Origin: Dryococelus australis
Lineage: Eukaryota; Arthropoda; Insecta; Phasmatodea; Phasmatidae
DNA: 64,000 nt
Direction of reading: 5' to 3'
Assembly: GCA_029891345.1 (NCBI GenBank)
Contig: CM057009.1
Coordinates: 294,024,466-294,088,465, forward strand
Made by a program: the position numbers and the translations under genes. The notes under the pieces are model-generated. The model saw nothing but the letters and a program-made list of their open reading frames with translations, made no database searches and was not told the DNA's origin. Positions 47,016 to 58,254 of the stretch are shown in pieces. Numbering within the stretch: position 1 is the stretch's first letter; each line of letters begins with the position of its first letter.

Positions 47016-47964
47016 ACCTTTTCAGCACCCCTATTGATCATTACTTGTGCTTGGCAAGTATTGTGTGTTTCACATTGCATGTTCTGTTCGGAGGGCTATT
47101 CATATATTGTTATGCATGAATGATTCACTTCCGTTTTTTCCTACCCACCGATCGAGCATAGCGTCGTCATTGACTGGCTGTTGGAGAGGAAGAGAGGTTC
47201 ACCACACATGCCTGATAGTCGCTAATTGAACTGGCATCCCTCCTGTCCGCTGAAGGAGCTGTTGACTTGGGAGCCAATGCGCAAATACTGTAGTCATCAC
47301 CTCCATCGGAGCCACTCGAGATGTGAATAACCTCCTGGGCCAGATCATTCCAGCTGCAAAAGCCACGGCATGCCCCTGCGTCGGCTGTCTTGAATGGCTG
47401 GCAGTGTAGGGTGCGTGCAACGACAGGGGAGGCGGGCGACTGTGCAGTGAGAGGGCGAGTGTAGTGTGCAACGAATGTGAGAGCTGAGTCTGGAACTTAC
47501 CGGTTGGACTGTAAGACAGTGAGACTTGTTTCGTGGATGACGGACATTTGGTTGCAGTAACTGAATGGCAATGGATATTTAATCGTGTATTTATAATGAA
47601 TGAGTAAAGATTTAGCAACTGTAAGGATTGTACGGATAGTGATTAGGACTTTAATTCTAACTAAGATTGGCACATATTTGCACACACTGACATAAATAAT
47701 TAGTGATACTTGTAGTGATAGGCAGTTGTTATTAGTGAACAAAAACTCAATGTATTTTTATAAAATTGTTAATAAGTCAGGAAATTAAATTTAAGTTTTG
47801 GTTTTAATCGAGAACTCCATACCTCGCGAACTTGGATATGCCCTAGGGAATTCGTAGCAACGTGACAGCCGAAGAGCTACGGTAAATTCCTCGTACAACG
47901 TAAGTTAATGCGCCATCTTGCGAAACTTTATTCGTGTCCATAATATATTTCACTTTCCTTTTTT

Positions 47965-48045
47965 CCAAATAGGTGCCGCAGTTGGGGAAGCGGTTAGAGC
48001 ACTCGTCTCCCAACATTGCGAACTGGGTTCTATCCGCGACGGATT
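47965..48045 (+). repeat. tRNA-derived SINE head
   Basis: GGGAAGCGGTTAGAGCACTCGTC (A-box region) and ACTGGGTTCTATCCGCG (B-box region) have tRNA-like spacing. The B box has one change from consensus. Downstream sequence to about 48270 may be the SINE body. Confidence 0.5.
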
Positions 48046-48269
48046 TTCGAATGTGGTAACCATGCCGGACGCCATAGCTGGTCGGCGGGTTATCTCTGGT
48101 ATAACCAATTTACCCCGCCCTTGCATTGCAGTTGGAAGCGCATATTTGAGCAGAAATCTATATTTGCTGCACAAAGCAAACTCGAAGATGGCATCAATGT
48201 GAATGTCAATTCGGTCGATAAACTTCGGCTGCATGTTCGTCTCGAAAAGAGTAAATTAAAAACGTAACT

Positions 48270-49251
48270 AATGGTCGAAAGTGATTTTTTTTCCGGGTAT
48301 GATACGGCTTTAAAGGTGAAGCTGAACTAAAGACTGTATCCAATACTAGAATACAAACATGTTTGTCATTGAAAACTGATCGTCAGGTTGATGCTTAATT
48401 AAACAAAACTCTGCTATCACAGAACATTTTTTGCTGAGGTCAATTTATTTCGTGCAAGTATTCGGTGTTGTCAACATTATTTGAATAGTTTTTTTCTTAA
48501 CGACGACTGTTTTATTGAAATGTAATAAAAAACAGAATGGGAAATGCCATTTGCAAATATGGCTTTTCGACTTTTCTCTTAAATGTTCTACGCAAGTTAG
48601 CCTATATTATAACAGTACAGTTATTGTAGTACTTATCCTGCTGGAGTAATGGGATGATTATCGCAGAAATTGCTTCAAAACTTAATTATGTAGCTAGCTC
48701 TAGTCGGACCTTGTTATTGGAGTTGATTCTGATGCTGAGTAACATCATTAAAATTCTGCTAACCGTGTGGTGATTTCGGGCTGGGGATATACGCAATTTC
48801 ATTTCGACTGTAAAAATCATTTGTAGTATTAACAATGTTATATAAGCTTATTCGCCTTGAGACACAGGACAAGATAACACATCCAGACGGATGTTTTGTA
48901 ACGCTTAGAAGATAATATAGATAAAACACCACTTTAAGATAACGAAAATCATAGGCGTCGTTCAGCAATAATTTAAGAAATCTGTTTGTTACGAAACCAT
49001 TTTACATAATCTTGTAAGATCGTAATACTCTCTACAGCTAAAATATCATTAGTTCAGTGCAACTGTTCAGAGGTTGGAATTACTTCCACATATCTATAAC
49101 TTAATTTCTTAAAATAAAATATATCTAAATTAAGTTTTTTAATCTCTGTTTATTAAGATCTGAATAACTGCTAGCACAAAGTTAATTGTAATTATATAGA
49201 CAACAAGAAGGCAGTTATACAAAGCTAACAAAAAGTCCTGAACTAACATAA
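48270..49251. other. No recognised gene
   Basis: AT-rich DNA between the SINE-like fragment and the solo LTR. The ORF at 48759-48968 is short and without motifs. Confidence 0.55.
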
Positions 49252-50113
49252 TGTTACATTTTCTCTCTCCTGAAGTTAAGTGATGGAGGTCTTAATTAAA
49301 TAAAAGAGTTAATTATAATTTCCTTATTTTATTTACAACTACAGCAAAATTCTCTGAACTCAAAATCTCACAGTAAATTGATAACACTTACTGTTCACAA
49401 CTAATTACTCCAATTTAATACAATTTATAACTACCACAAAGAAATCAATTTAATTAAATAATTAAAGATCAATCCCAATAGACAGTTATCAACCTATTCA
49501 GATAATCTATAAAAATATGTGTACAAATTGAGAGTTCAAATATTTACAATAAAATCCGTATTACACTTCCATTCAGTCCCATCTCAGTTCAGTCCATGTT
49601 CCGCCAGTCGCAATATTATAGAGTCCTCCAAGCACCCTCACACACAGTAAGCTTCACTCGTCGCTTTCACGCCCTCTCGTCCATTCACGCCACGAACACC
49701 TCACTCGCCGTCGTCCCGCAATCTCCTGTCGTCGTCCACACTTCACTTTGCTCGCGTACACTCAGCCAGGCGACCTCCATCAAAGACTACCGACCGCTGG
49801 GTTGCGGCAGTATATATAGTGTCTTAGGCCGTCACCTAGAATCATCTACAACTCGCGTGATGCGTCGCGGAGGGCTGAGGAGCCAGCCAGTCTCACCAGA
49901 ACATTCTTGCAACGTCGCTAAATGCATCGGAAACTCTAGCAGGCGAGAGGATGTCTGTGACGCCAGCAAGTCTCTCCGCTGTTGACATTCACGGAATTCC
50001 CAGAAGGAGAGCAGGCAGCCACGAGCACATCGTTCCAGGAAGAGGGGAGGGCGAGGTAGGTCTCCGATTACGGCGCGTGGCAGCGGAGTCGGCGCCAGCT
50101 GCAGCATGTAACA
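49252..50113 (-). mobile_element. Solo LTR with target-site duplication
   Basis: Starts TGTTACA at 49252 and ends TGTAACA at 50113, perfect 7-bp inverted termini of the TG...CA type. ATAA occurs directly before (49248-49251) and directly after (50114-50117), a 4-bp target duplication as made by Ty3/Gypsy integrases. A TATATATA box at about 49811 and AATAAA-type signals near 49330, both read on the minus strand, give the usual U3-R-U5 order, so I place it on the minus strand. No internal region is present, so this is the product of LTR-LTR recombination. It is not similar in sequence to the LTRs of the neighbouring element. Confidence 0.8.
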
Positions 50114-50192
50114 ATAAGATATAATTTTGAAAAATTGTGTTGATATCCATGTTCATGAAATTCTCCATATTTAGAGGCTTAAATATTTATAT

Positions 50193-50929
50193 TCTTACAA
50201 ATCGCCACAGATGTGTAAGCAACTTCGTTAGTGGTGAAGGTTTTACTAATATTAAAACACTTATTTTAATTGTTTATCTATTTGTAATGCTGTAACGATA
50301 CACAGAGCTATTATTCATAACATCAAACTTCCTACCTTTTCTATTATACTTGTTACTATCCATAAGTGCAATCCTTAATTAATATCTCAATTCTAAAATG
50401 AGTCCTTATCACTGTCTATGTATTGGTTGCAGCCAATTAATTTACACTTATTTCATGCACATATTCAATTCCACTGTCTATGGCCAACATTCCAAATTTC
50501 TGTCCACAGACTTCATTCTTGTTGGTTACTGTCGTCACCACTTTTCGTTTTGCTGTCTCATCGCTTCACTATTATCGCACACCTAATACTTATGATCGCA
50601 CAATGCTCCAAACTCTAGATTGTAAACTATGAGGTCCATCGCGGCATAAATAGACAAGCTGGCCCGATCCAGAAGGTTCTCTGTACAACGAGTGTCGCTG
50701 AGAGAGTCTAGGGCAATGACTAGAACATATTTTAACGATAATGCTATAAATTCAATTCGCACAGGGATGGGAGTGCACGAGTTCTTATAGCCTTATCGAG
50801 CACATGGCGGCACGCCTTTGTAAATCTTCGTGCACTCTTCGGTTTACTATAGATGCCTTTGACACACTGTTCTTCGCACATTCGAGTGGACAGGGTATGG
50901 TCTGCAAGACAGAGTGGCAACGTGTTTGT
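50193..50929 (-). repeat. 3' LTR of the Gypsy element
   Basis: Begins TCTTACAAATCGCC (degenerate version of TGTTACAATACGCC in the other LTR) and ends in GGCAACGTGTTTGT. It aligns along its length to 55636-56446, for example CAATGCTCCAAACT, CACTCTTCGG and TATGTTGGTTGCAG-like segments. It is shorter by about 75 bp through small deletions. Confidence 0.82.
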
Positions 50930-51950
50930 CGTTTGTACATTCTGAATAAACTCTGCTACATCCAAAACTTTATAGAGTGCCAACCAGTTGATGTAGACAT
51001 CCATAGGTCTCGCTCGATAGTCTTGAACACAAATCCGAAAGACCACATTATTGAGCTTTGTAGAGTCCTTCGAAACATTTCTGTAACCTTTTCGCCTTTG
51101 TGGGTGGTAAAGCCACATTAATTGTCCTTGAAATTCCTCGTCCACCATTCTTCTGTTATGCCGCTATTCACCCTGTCACTATTTAATCTGAGATTCTGAC
51201 GAGCAAAATCATGAAAACTAACTAGTCTGTGATATAATTCGCTGGCATAATCTGAGGCAACAGCTTCCTCTTCTATATCTCGACCAAAGAGCATGTCGCT
51301 AGGAAGGTATAGCTCTCTCCCAAACACATTAATTGATGGTGTTACCCTAGTAAACCCTTACACTGCCGAGCAGTAAGCAAAGGGAAACAGTGGCACCTTT
51401 GAACCCCTGTCCTTTTGATTGTCTGCTACGAAGATATACAGGTACTACTCTAGAGTGTGGTCAAGCCTCTAGATCATTTAGTCGGACTGAAGATGTAAGG
51501 CTGTATTCACAGTCGTTTCCATTCCCTAGAATCTTAGTAACACCTTGGAACACAGTAGCGTCAAAACTTCGTCCCTGTTCGGAATGGAGCTCTAGTAACA
51601 CCACAAACCTCGATAATACCTGATCTAATAGTGAATTGGCCACAGTATATGTTTCTTGGTTTGGGCGGGGAATTACCTATGGCCACTTAGTAAATTAATC
51701 TTGGGCCACCATTAGATACAGATTACCTCTCTCTTTGTAGGCTAGGGGTCCATAAATCAACTGCTATCCTCTCGACTGGGGCTCCAAATTTGTATTTCTG
51801 GAGGTGACCTAGTTCCCTAGGTCTTGGCTCCTTCCTCGCGGTGCAGGTGTAGCAAATTCTAAACCATTTCTCAAAATCCCCCCGACAGTGACACCAGTAA
51901 AAACTCAGTCTAACTCTGTTGAGGGTCATATTAACGCTAAAGTGACCAAG
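50930..51950 (-). pseudogene. Integrase of the Gypsy element, degraded
   Basis: From 51929 down: SFYWCHCRGDFEKWFRICYTC (HHCC zinc domain, CxxC kept), FGAPVERIAVDLW (start of catalytic core with the first Asp), FVVLLELHSEQGRSFDATVFQG (51461-51643; the second catalytic Asp, usual form HSDQG, is Glu here), MFGRELYLPSDMLFGR (51118-51327) and MWLYHPQRRKGYRN (50744-51148, the C-terminal WLYxPxRRKG block). The protein would insert element DNA into the chromosome. At least four frame breaks and a lost catalytic residue show that it is dead. The last ORF runs on into the LTR. Confidence 0.82.
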
Positions 51951-51999
51951 ATTCAGAACCTTAAATTCTTGTCCTCCATACTTTCAGGAACTCACCACT

Positions 52000-53340
52000 C
52001 TTTTCTTCTTGGCATTCACAGTGACGACAAAATAGTTTCCATGACCTCCTATAAAGTGCATCTTCATTGCTGTGGTGTCCAGATCCGTGTTGGATTTCAA
52101 AGACATATTCTTGAAGATGCTGTATTCGCTAGGCTGTTCGATCTTCGGGGTTCTTGCGATTAAGTAGCCAGTGTATTGGCTGGTGATCGGTTCTTAAAAT
52201 AAAATGTATGCCATAAAGGTAGGGTATAAATGTGAAATTGCCTTCACTATGGAAAAGCTCCCTGCGTGAAACACAGTAATTTCTCTCGGGCCTAAACAAT
52301 TTCTTACTGATGTATCCTAACGGTTACTCCCTCCCATCCTAAATCTCAAGTAATAGAGTCACAATGCATACGTCACTAGCATCAGTATCTAAAATGAATG
52401 TGCCCTCACTTTTCAGGAATACCAGGAGTGGGGGAGGCATCAGAAGTTCATATTGCTCACTAAAAGTAACTACGCACTCAGTGGTCCAATGATTTCCCTT
52501 TTTCACTCATCAGTTCATGTAGTTGCTTGGAGATCATGGGGAACACGGGTACAAATCGTCAGTAGTCGTAGGCATATTTGCCTAGAAAACACCGCACCTC
52601 TGTTTTATCAGTCTGAGTCAGCTGATTTCTTATCTCTTTTGTCTTCTCGGTGTCTGTTTCAATTCCATGATCCGATCCTACATGTCCCAAGAAATTAATT
52701 TTCTTTTGGAAACTGTGTCACTAGTTTCAAATTGGCTGTGGCCACTTTATTTAATTCAGAATCTAAGCTTGGCGTGTGTTCTTCAGATATCCTCCCTGCC
52801 CTAACAGTGTCATCCAGGCAAACCTGACCAATATCAAAACAGAGGAATTTTTCCATAGGGCATTCTAAGGTGGTGAGGGCATTACATAGTCCAAAAGGAA
52901 TAATTTTGAACACCCAGGTTCCTTTCCCTTGGACACAAAATGCAGTCTTCTCTTGGCCCTCTGGGACCACCTCAGACTGCCAGTACTAACTTTTCATGTC
53001 CAATGTTGAAAACAATTACGAACCTGTTATGCTCTTCAGTGTGTCGTCTATCCTTGTATAGGAGTCTTTCTTCATCGCATTATTAAACTGGTGCCAAACC
53101 ACACAAAACCTTAGAGAGCCATATTTCTTGTTAATAAGTACACTGTGGGAAGACTATGGACCAATAAATGGTTCCAAAACATCTTGCTTTTTCTTTCCTT
53201 CAGAATACTCTCAATTGCCTAATGCAAAGCTAATAGTATACAAATTGGTGGCTGCTTTATGGTCGTGGCAGTTCTTGTGTCAATGTGGTGGCAGATCACA
53301 TTAATCCTTCCAAGTTAATTTGGTCCACAGAAAAAGGGAT
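52000..53340 (-). pseudogene. Reverse transcriptase and RNase H of the Gypsy element, degraded
   Basis: RT blocks on the minus strand: DSYTRIDDTLKSI (about 53030-53068), EKTAFCVQGKGTWVFKIIPFG followed by LCNAL (52695-52970), then VCLDD, the catalytic F/YxDD box with Cys for Tyr, and SEEHTPSLDSEL. RNase H follows: FILDTDASDV (about 52375-52410; first catalytic Asp region) and LRTDHQPIHWLLNRKNPE (about 52140-52195). Both enzymatic cores can be recognised but are split by frameshifts and stops. Confidence 0.82.
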
Positions 53341-54054
53341 CTCTATTTCTCTGCAGTAATACAGAGAAGGTATTCTCCTGTTGCCAATTGAGGTTTTCTC
53401 TTGTTCTTACTAGTAGTTCCTCCAGTAGTTCTGGTAGAGGACATTAGCTTTGATTTACTTAAGCAGCTTCTGGAACATTTGGAAGAACTTATTTGGCATG
53501 CTTGCAGACTTCTATTACGGCTCTCTCCTCAAGATGAACAGCACTATCTGACAAATGAATAATTCTAACTGGCATTCTGTCAATGGTTGAAGAGACCAAT
53601 GTCCTTCCTACAATTTCGCTGCTTTGTGGGATGCCATCTTTTTCTGCTGGCACAATTAGACCCAAAGGTCAGAAAATTTTTCCTTGTCACCTGTATGTAA
53701 TGACAATTTTACTAGGAGAAGGCAGCACAGTGGGTTGGCAACCGACTACTGGGCAGCTCATTGACAAGGACAATATTGTTATGTTGACACCACCAATTCG
53801 GAACTGCCAACTCGTAGAACAAGTCTATATCGCTACTTTGCTCCAGCCTTCATAGTACATCATGCCCCAGAAGACATTCATTCGTTATTTCTTCTATGTA
53901 AAAATTACGCTTTAATTTTGTGCTCTAGATAAAAGACACCAAACTTCAAGTTCACCCTTCTCATTCCTATAATTTGTGTGGTCTCACCTATTGCAAAAGT
54001 AAAATAGCATTATACCATGTCGGGTGATCGCAGGGGAACTCTAAGGATGTGTGG

Positions 54055-54340
54055 TCATACTACTGTTATGGCCGCCCTAGTGTCGACGACCATCTGGTTA
54101 GAAACATCATTCAGGCCCCCCTCCTCCAATAGTACATTCAAAACCAGTTTCACCGAACGTACTTGTAAGAAAATTGGGGTCTTCACTCTAGCAGTCACGG
54201 ACCTTCGCCCCCTAAGATCGATGTTTACAAGTTTTCCAAATGTGTTGTATCTCGTTGCCTCTTTTACTGCTTCTACTTCTAATGCTGTTGCTGTTGTGGG
54301 TAGTAGGCTGTCAAGTGCCGTGGCTGTCCACATGACAATA
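54055..54340 (-). pseudogene. Aspartic protease of the Gypsy element
   Basis: The 92-residue minus-strand ORF ends in NQMVVDTRAAITVV. This is the retropepsin active site D-T-G-A with Gly changed to Arg. It lies between gag and RT as expected. The identical Gly-to-Arg change in the unrelated protease relic at 1345-1690 is probably coincidence. Confidence 0.65.
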
Positions 54341-54399
54341 ACTCATGCCATTTGGGGGCCCAGTGAGTTCTGAAGTACGGCCCCTGGAAGCGATGTCCT

Positions 54400-55476
54400 T
54401 CACGGTCGTCTTCAGCAATTTCGGTGTCTTTTTGATGCTGCCATTATCGTTTTCACTTAGAGCCACTGATTGTACTGAATGTCGGGGTTCTAAGACATGT
54501 CTTGATGACTCCGCATCCAGTGCTTAGGCCAGGGCGCCCTGCATGGCGCTGGCCTGCAGCCAAGTGCACAGCTTGCCATAATCCTGTGTCGGCGATGGCA
54601 TCGATGAAGAAGCCGATGGCAATGATGTCGCGCGCCTCCTCGGGGCACCCTTCTAGAGATAGGTGGGTCAGCCGCATTATGTTTTGCAATGGCTACTACT
54701 GTGGTACCCCTGGTTTTTGGGTGCAGCTTCGTTGTTGTGCAAGGTTGGCATTTCGAAGGTATCGGCCACCGAATGGTAGCTTCAAGGACGACACTAGTGT
54801 GGGATACTCCATTCGCAGTCCCCTTGGTAGAAGTTGTAGTACACTCAGTACAGGGCTCCCAGTACAGTAGCAAGATAGAAAGTATAATACTTGTCTGACC
54901 AGCTATTAAGTGTAGCAACTTTTTAAAACTGGAGTTGGTACTCCTGCCAAGAAGTGTGGCCATCCTAAGGGACGGGTTAAATTGCGACCCACTTCCCAAC
55001 TTTTGGCTGCGTTACGTCATTTCCGCAGAGCTATTGGCTGACCTCCGAGTTTGCTGTGTTGCTTGCGGGTAGCACTGTTTCCCCACTTTTCTCGCCTGCC
55101 GGTGTAGTGGTAGTGGAACTCCTCTGCCGAAGAAATTTGTGCCATTCTTTCTTCAATGGACAATTTTCCTGTTTCATTTCGTCTTTGACACTATCCATTC
55201 TTTCACTTACACTGTCCATTTTTTCATTTATGCTGTTAGTTTTCTTGTACAAACAGTCAATTCTTATATTCACTAACTACCTAATGCCTACTATTTTTCT
55301 ATATACGTTTTTATTTATTGTGTATTTTTATATGCTAATTTACTCGAGTTATTTAAGTGGCTTTTTACACTGCTAATTTGTGTACTTACATCTTCTCTTA
55401 TACTATTGGCACCTGTACTCACTTGGCTACTTAGCCCCTTAATTAATTCTCACAGATACTCCAGTTCTGCAGACAT
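54400..55476 (-). pseudogene. Gag of the Gypsy element, degraded
   Basis: A start codon at 55476 opens SAELEYL..ELIKGLSSQVSTGANSI, then (55031-55273) a coiled-coil-like stretch with two NEKMDSVSERMDSVKDEM-type heptads and a Ser/Thr/Pro linker. Further down, 54453-54689 reads GCPEEARDIIAIGFFIDAI and DTGLWQAV, the C-terminal capsid helices of Gypsy gag (PEEARxxxAxxxFIDAL). Gag forms the particle that packages the RNA. There is one stop soon after the start and further shifts. Confidence 0.65.
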
Positions 55477-55617
55477 TTTTTTCGTTATCATTCATTGTTG
55501 TGTTTGTACGAAACAGTATTAATTTTTCCATTCTACAACTATTACAATAATAATGTTTGATTCTAATTACTAGTATGTTGCCAAACGATATTAACAATTA
55601 ATTATTATAGCACCCAC

Positions 55618-55634
55618 CCCCACTTCTGACACCA
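55618..55634 (-). other. Primer binding site, tRNA-Leu type
   Basis: One base inside the 5' LTR the plus strand reads CCCCACTTCTGACACCA, i.e. the 3' end of a tRNA-Leu including CCA. On the element's own strand this is TGGTGTCAGAAGTGGGG, where a tRNA would anneal to start minus-strand DNA synthesis. Confidence 0.75.
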
Positions 55635-55635
55635 G

Positions 55636-56446
55636 TGTTACAATACGCCAATGGGGGCTCATTTCATTTCATGAGGGATGGAAGTCTTGATAAATTCAAA
55701 GAACACAAAGAAATTTTTATTAATTAACAATGCAGTAAAACTAATCACATATATTATTCACAACATTGAACTCTCTATCTATGACATTAGCACTTGTTAT
55801 TTAAGTAAGTGCAATATTTAATGTCAGTATCAATTCTTATTTCAGTACTTACCAATGTCTATGTTGGTTGCAGTCATTTAATTCGCAACATTATTTACAT
55901 ATGTTCATTTGAACAGTCTATTGCTATAATTTCTCCAAATGTCTCTCACTTTCGCATCCTGTTCGATATTCCCGTCCATCAGTCTCATGCTCCACTGTAC
56001 CCATGCTCGCAGTCCGCAGAGTGAAATAATTCTTACTAGTCACTATCGTCGCCCAGCGTCGCTTTACTAGCTCATTGATTCGTAGTCTTCACACACGACA
56101 TTTAAGGTCGTACAATGCTCCAAACTGTACTCTGTCGACTCGGAGGACCACCACATGTTAAAAAATGAAAGCAGTTTCGATAAAGAATGTTTCCTGCACC
56201 GCGAGTGTCACTGAGAATGTCTAGAGCGATGTCCATAACATTCTTGCAACGATAACCCCAGAAATTCTGTTCACTCAAGGATGGAAGTGTACAAGTCCAG
56301 ATTTCCTTATCGGGCACATGCGGCAGTATCACTTTGTAAATCGCTACACACTCTTCGGGTTACCAGAGATGTCCTTGACAAACTGTCCTTCGCATACTCG
56401 AGCGAGACAGGGCAAGGGAAGCGATGCAGAGCCGCAACATGTAACA
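55636..56446 (-). repeat. 5' LTR of the Gypsy element
   Basis: 811 bp with intact TGTTACA / TGTAACA termini. It would hold promoter and poly(A) functions of the element on the minus strand. The partner is 50193-50929. Confidence 0.85.
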
Positions 56447-56496
56447 ATATGAACAAATTTCGAGTGTCGTTCCTGTAAAGGAAATATTGTTAAATA

Positions 56497-57240
56497 TTTT
56501 ACTATTGCCAACACAAGAATGACCTCTCGCAATACTTACCCCTCACAAGAAAACTGACCTCTCGCTAGAAGACTGACTCCTCGCAAGACGGGCCCTTTAC
56601 AAGACTGTCCCCTTCTGCTCTGCAAATGACTGCTAAATAAACCCTAAGTGACACCTAAGTGCAGTACAAGCAGTACTAAGTGTGGTGCATGAGGGTTCAG
56701 TTTCAAAGAATGAGGGGTTACACCTGACCCCTCACAAGATTGACGTCTCATTTCAGAACATTCTCCACAATTAGCTCCTCACACTTCGCAATCACCTACG
56801 CACACTAATCAATCAGCTCCTAAATCCTGATGAATTTTACACTACATGAGGCCTCAGCTTCATTGGAGACGAAGCTGAAGAGGGAGGGGTCAGTCTTGTA
56901 ATGGGTCATCTATGACCCCTCATGCGCCGCAATGGACACCTCATGCACCACACTTAGCACCGCAAGTAGTACCTCGTGCACTGCCCTAATTACCGCATGC
57001 ACTGCACCCCTAGGTCATTTAAGGGTCATTTTGGGGCCATTTTGGGGTCACTTAGGAGTTATTTAGGATTCATTTAGGGGTCATTTATGGGTAATTTTCG
57101 GAGCAGGTGTGGACAGTTTTGTGAGGGGCGAGTCTTGTGATGGGTCTGTCTTCTTCTGAGGGGTCAGTTTTCTTTGTAAATGCCAGTCTTGTGAGAGGTC
57201 AGTCTTGCTAGGGGTCAGTCTTGTGTTGACAGTGATAAAA
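56497..57240. mobile_element. Foldback element with subrepeat-rich arms
   Basis: Left arm 56497-56690 and right arm about 56940-57240 are inverted copies: TTTTACTATTGCCAACACAAG at the left end mirrors CTTGTGTTGACAGTGATAAAA at the right end. Both arms are built from short AAGACTGACCCCTC and TAAATGACCCC units in variable number, so the arms differ in length. The middle contains a small hairpin (CAGCTTC...GAAGCTG near 56865-56888). There is no coding capacity. Foldback elements are mobilised in trans by unknown or other-family transposases. Confidence 0.72.
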
Positions 57241-57662
57241 TGTAATCCCTTCACACTTTGACATAACTTTGGAATCAACGATCATTCCAATAACGATTCT
57301 CAGTTTCATATAGATCAGTGTATTTGACAAAATAAACAACAATACATTTAAAAATAAAAATCTTTCAGATGAAGTTATATTTTATTTTTACATAAATTGG
57401 TCTGCATTTTTGCACACAACATCTTGCATTCTTTTAAATATTTAAATGCTACTTCTTAATTTTACATGTATTTAAGTAAGTAGGTATTTTGTGATCATTA
57501 TAACTACATGTTCTAAGACACCTTTTATTTTATTGTAATTTATTTCTCTGTTTTTGTTTTTGAATTGCCGATAATACTTAAAGTTAGCTACTTATTCTGT
57601 CTAAAGTTAATTATTTGTTTTGTCAAAATACTTATGCATTTTTGCATGCAAACATAAATCAG

Positions 57663-57855
57663 CACAGCCGACCTCCCGTGGCAGTTGGTTGTTGCACTAC
57701 TGATCTGGGGTGCGGGAGCTCTGGGTTCGAATCCCAGGTAAAGCATGTGTGTTAATTTAAGTTAGGGTTTAATTAGTTGGTAAGCCATTCCCTGCTAAGC
57801 ATTCATGCATAAAACCAGGGGATGTTAAAAAGCCTTTTACAAACAAATAAGCACA
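57663..57855 (+). repeat. tRNA-derived SINE
   Basis: The clearest pol III unit in the window: A-box-like GTGGCAGTTGGTTG, then CTGGGTTCGAATCCCAGG, a perfect B box within a perfect T-arm stem (CTGGG/CCCAG). A non-tRNA body follows (GTTAGGGTTTAATTAG to AGCCTTTTACAAAC). The anticodon and acceptor stems do not form a functional tRNA. Confidence 0.62.
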
Positions 57856-58254
57856 CTGTTACTTGTTACACAGGGATCATTCTAAGAAAATGATTTGTGC
57901 AATTTATTTACATGAACCAGAAATTTATATGCGCACACTACCAACATGTAATATTTGCAACTTATAGTTATTTTATATTAATTGTTCAATGAAAGCTTAA
58001 CAAGAGATAATGATACGTAAACAGAAATGTGTTTGGCGTTTAGAACAACAGGCACCTTACATTTGTCCAGCAGCAACACAAATGCACGAGCATCACGGAG
58101 CATCGATTAACTGACCGAGGTCCGATTTAAAATAGACTTAAATTCGGCTTTGGAAATTGAATCACTCACATCCGGAAGCATGCCGGTTGACTCCGGAAAC
58201 AGCAAATTCACCACGCCATCGATACTGAGGTCATGTTCAGATGTTCGTCAATGT

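Larger units (their letters stand above)
50193..56446 (-). mobile_element. Ty3/Gypsy LTR retrotransposon, complete in structure, inactive
   Basis: Two LTRs in direct orientation (50193-50929 and 55636-56446) bracket gag, protease, RT, RNase H and integrase relics, all on the minus strand in Gypsy order. ATAT directly precedes 50193 and directly follows 56446, a 4-bp target duplication. A primer binding site follows the 5' LTR. The 6254-bp element is decayed in every gene, and its LTRs differ at a large fraction of positions, so the insertion is old. Confidence 0.88.

Noticed and set aside
57663-57740. Functional tRNA gene
   Set aside because: Pol III boxes are perfect, but the anticodon and acceptor stems do not pair, and a SINE-like body follows. 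The same applies to the tRNA-like stretches at 13.9, 24.2, 30.3 and 48.0 kb.
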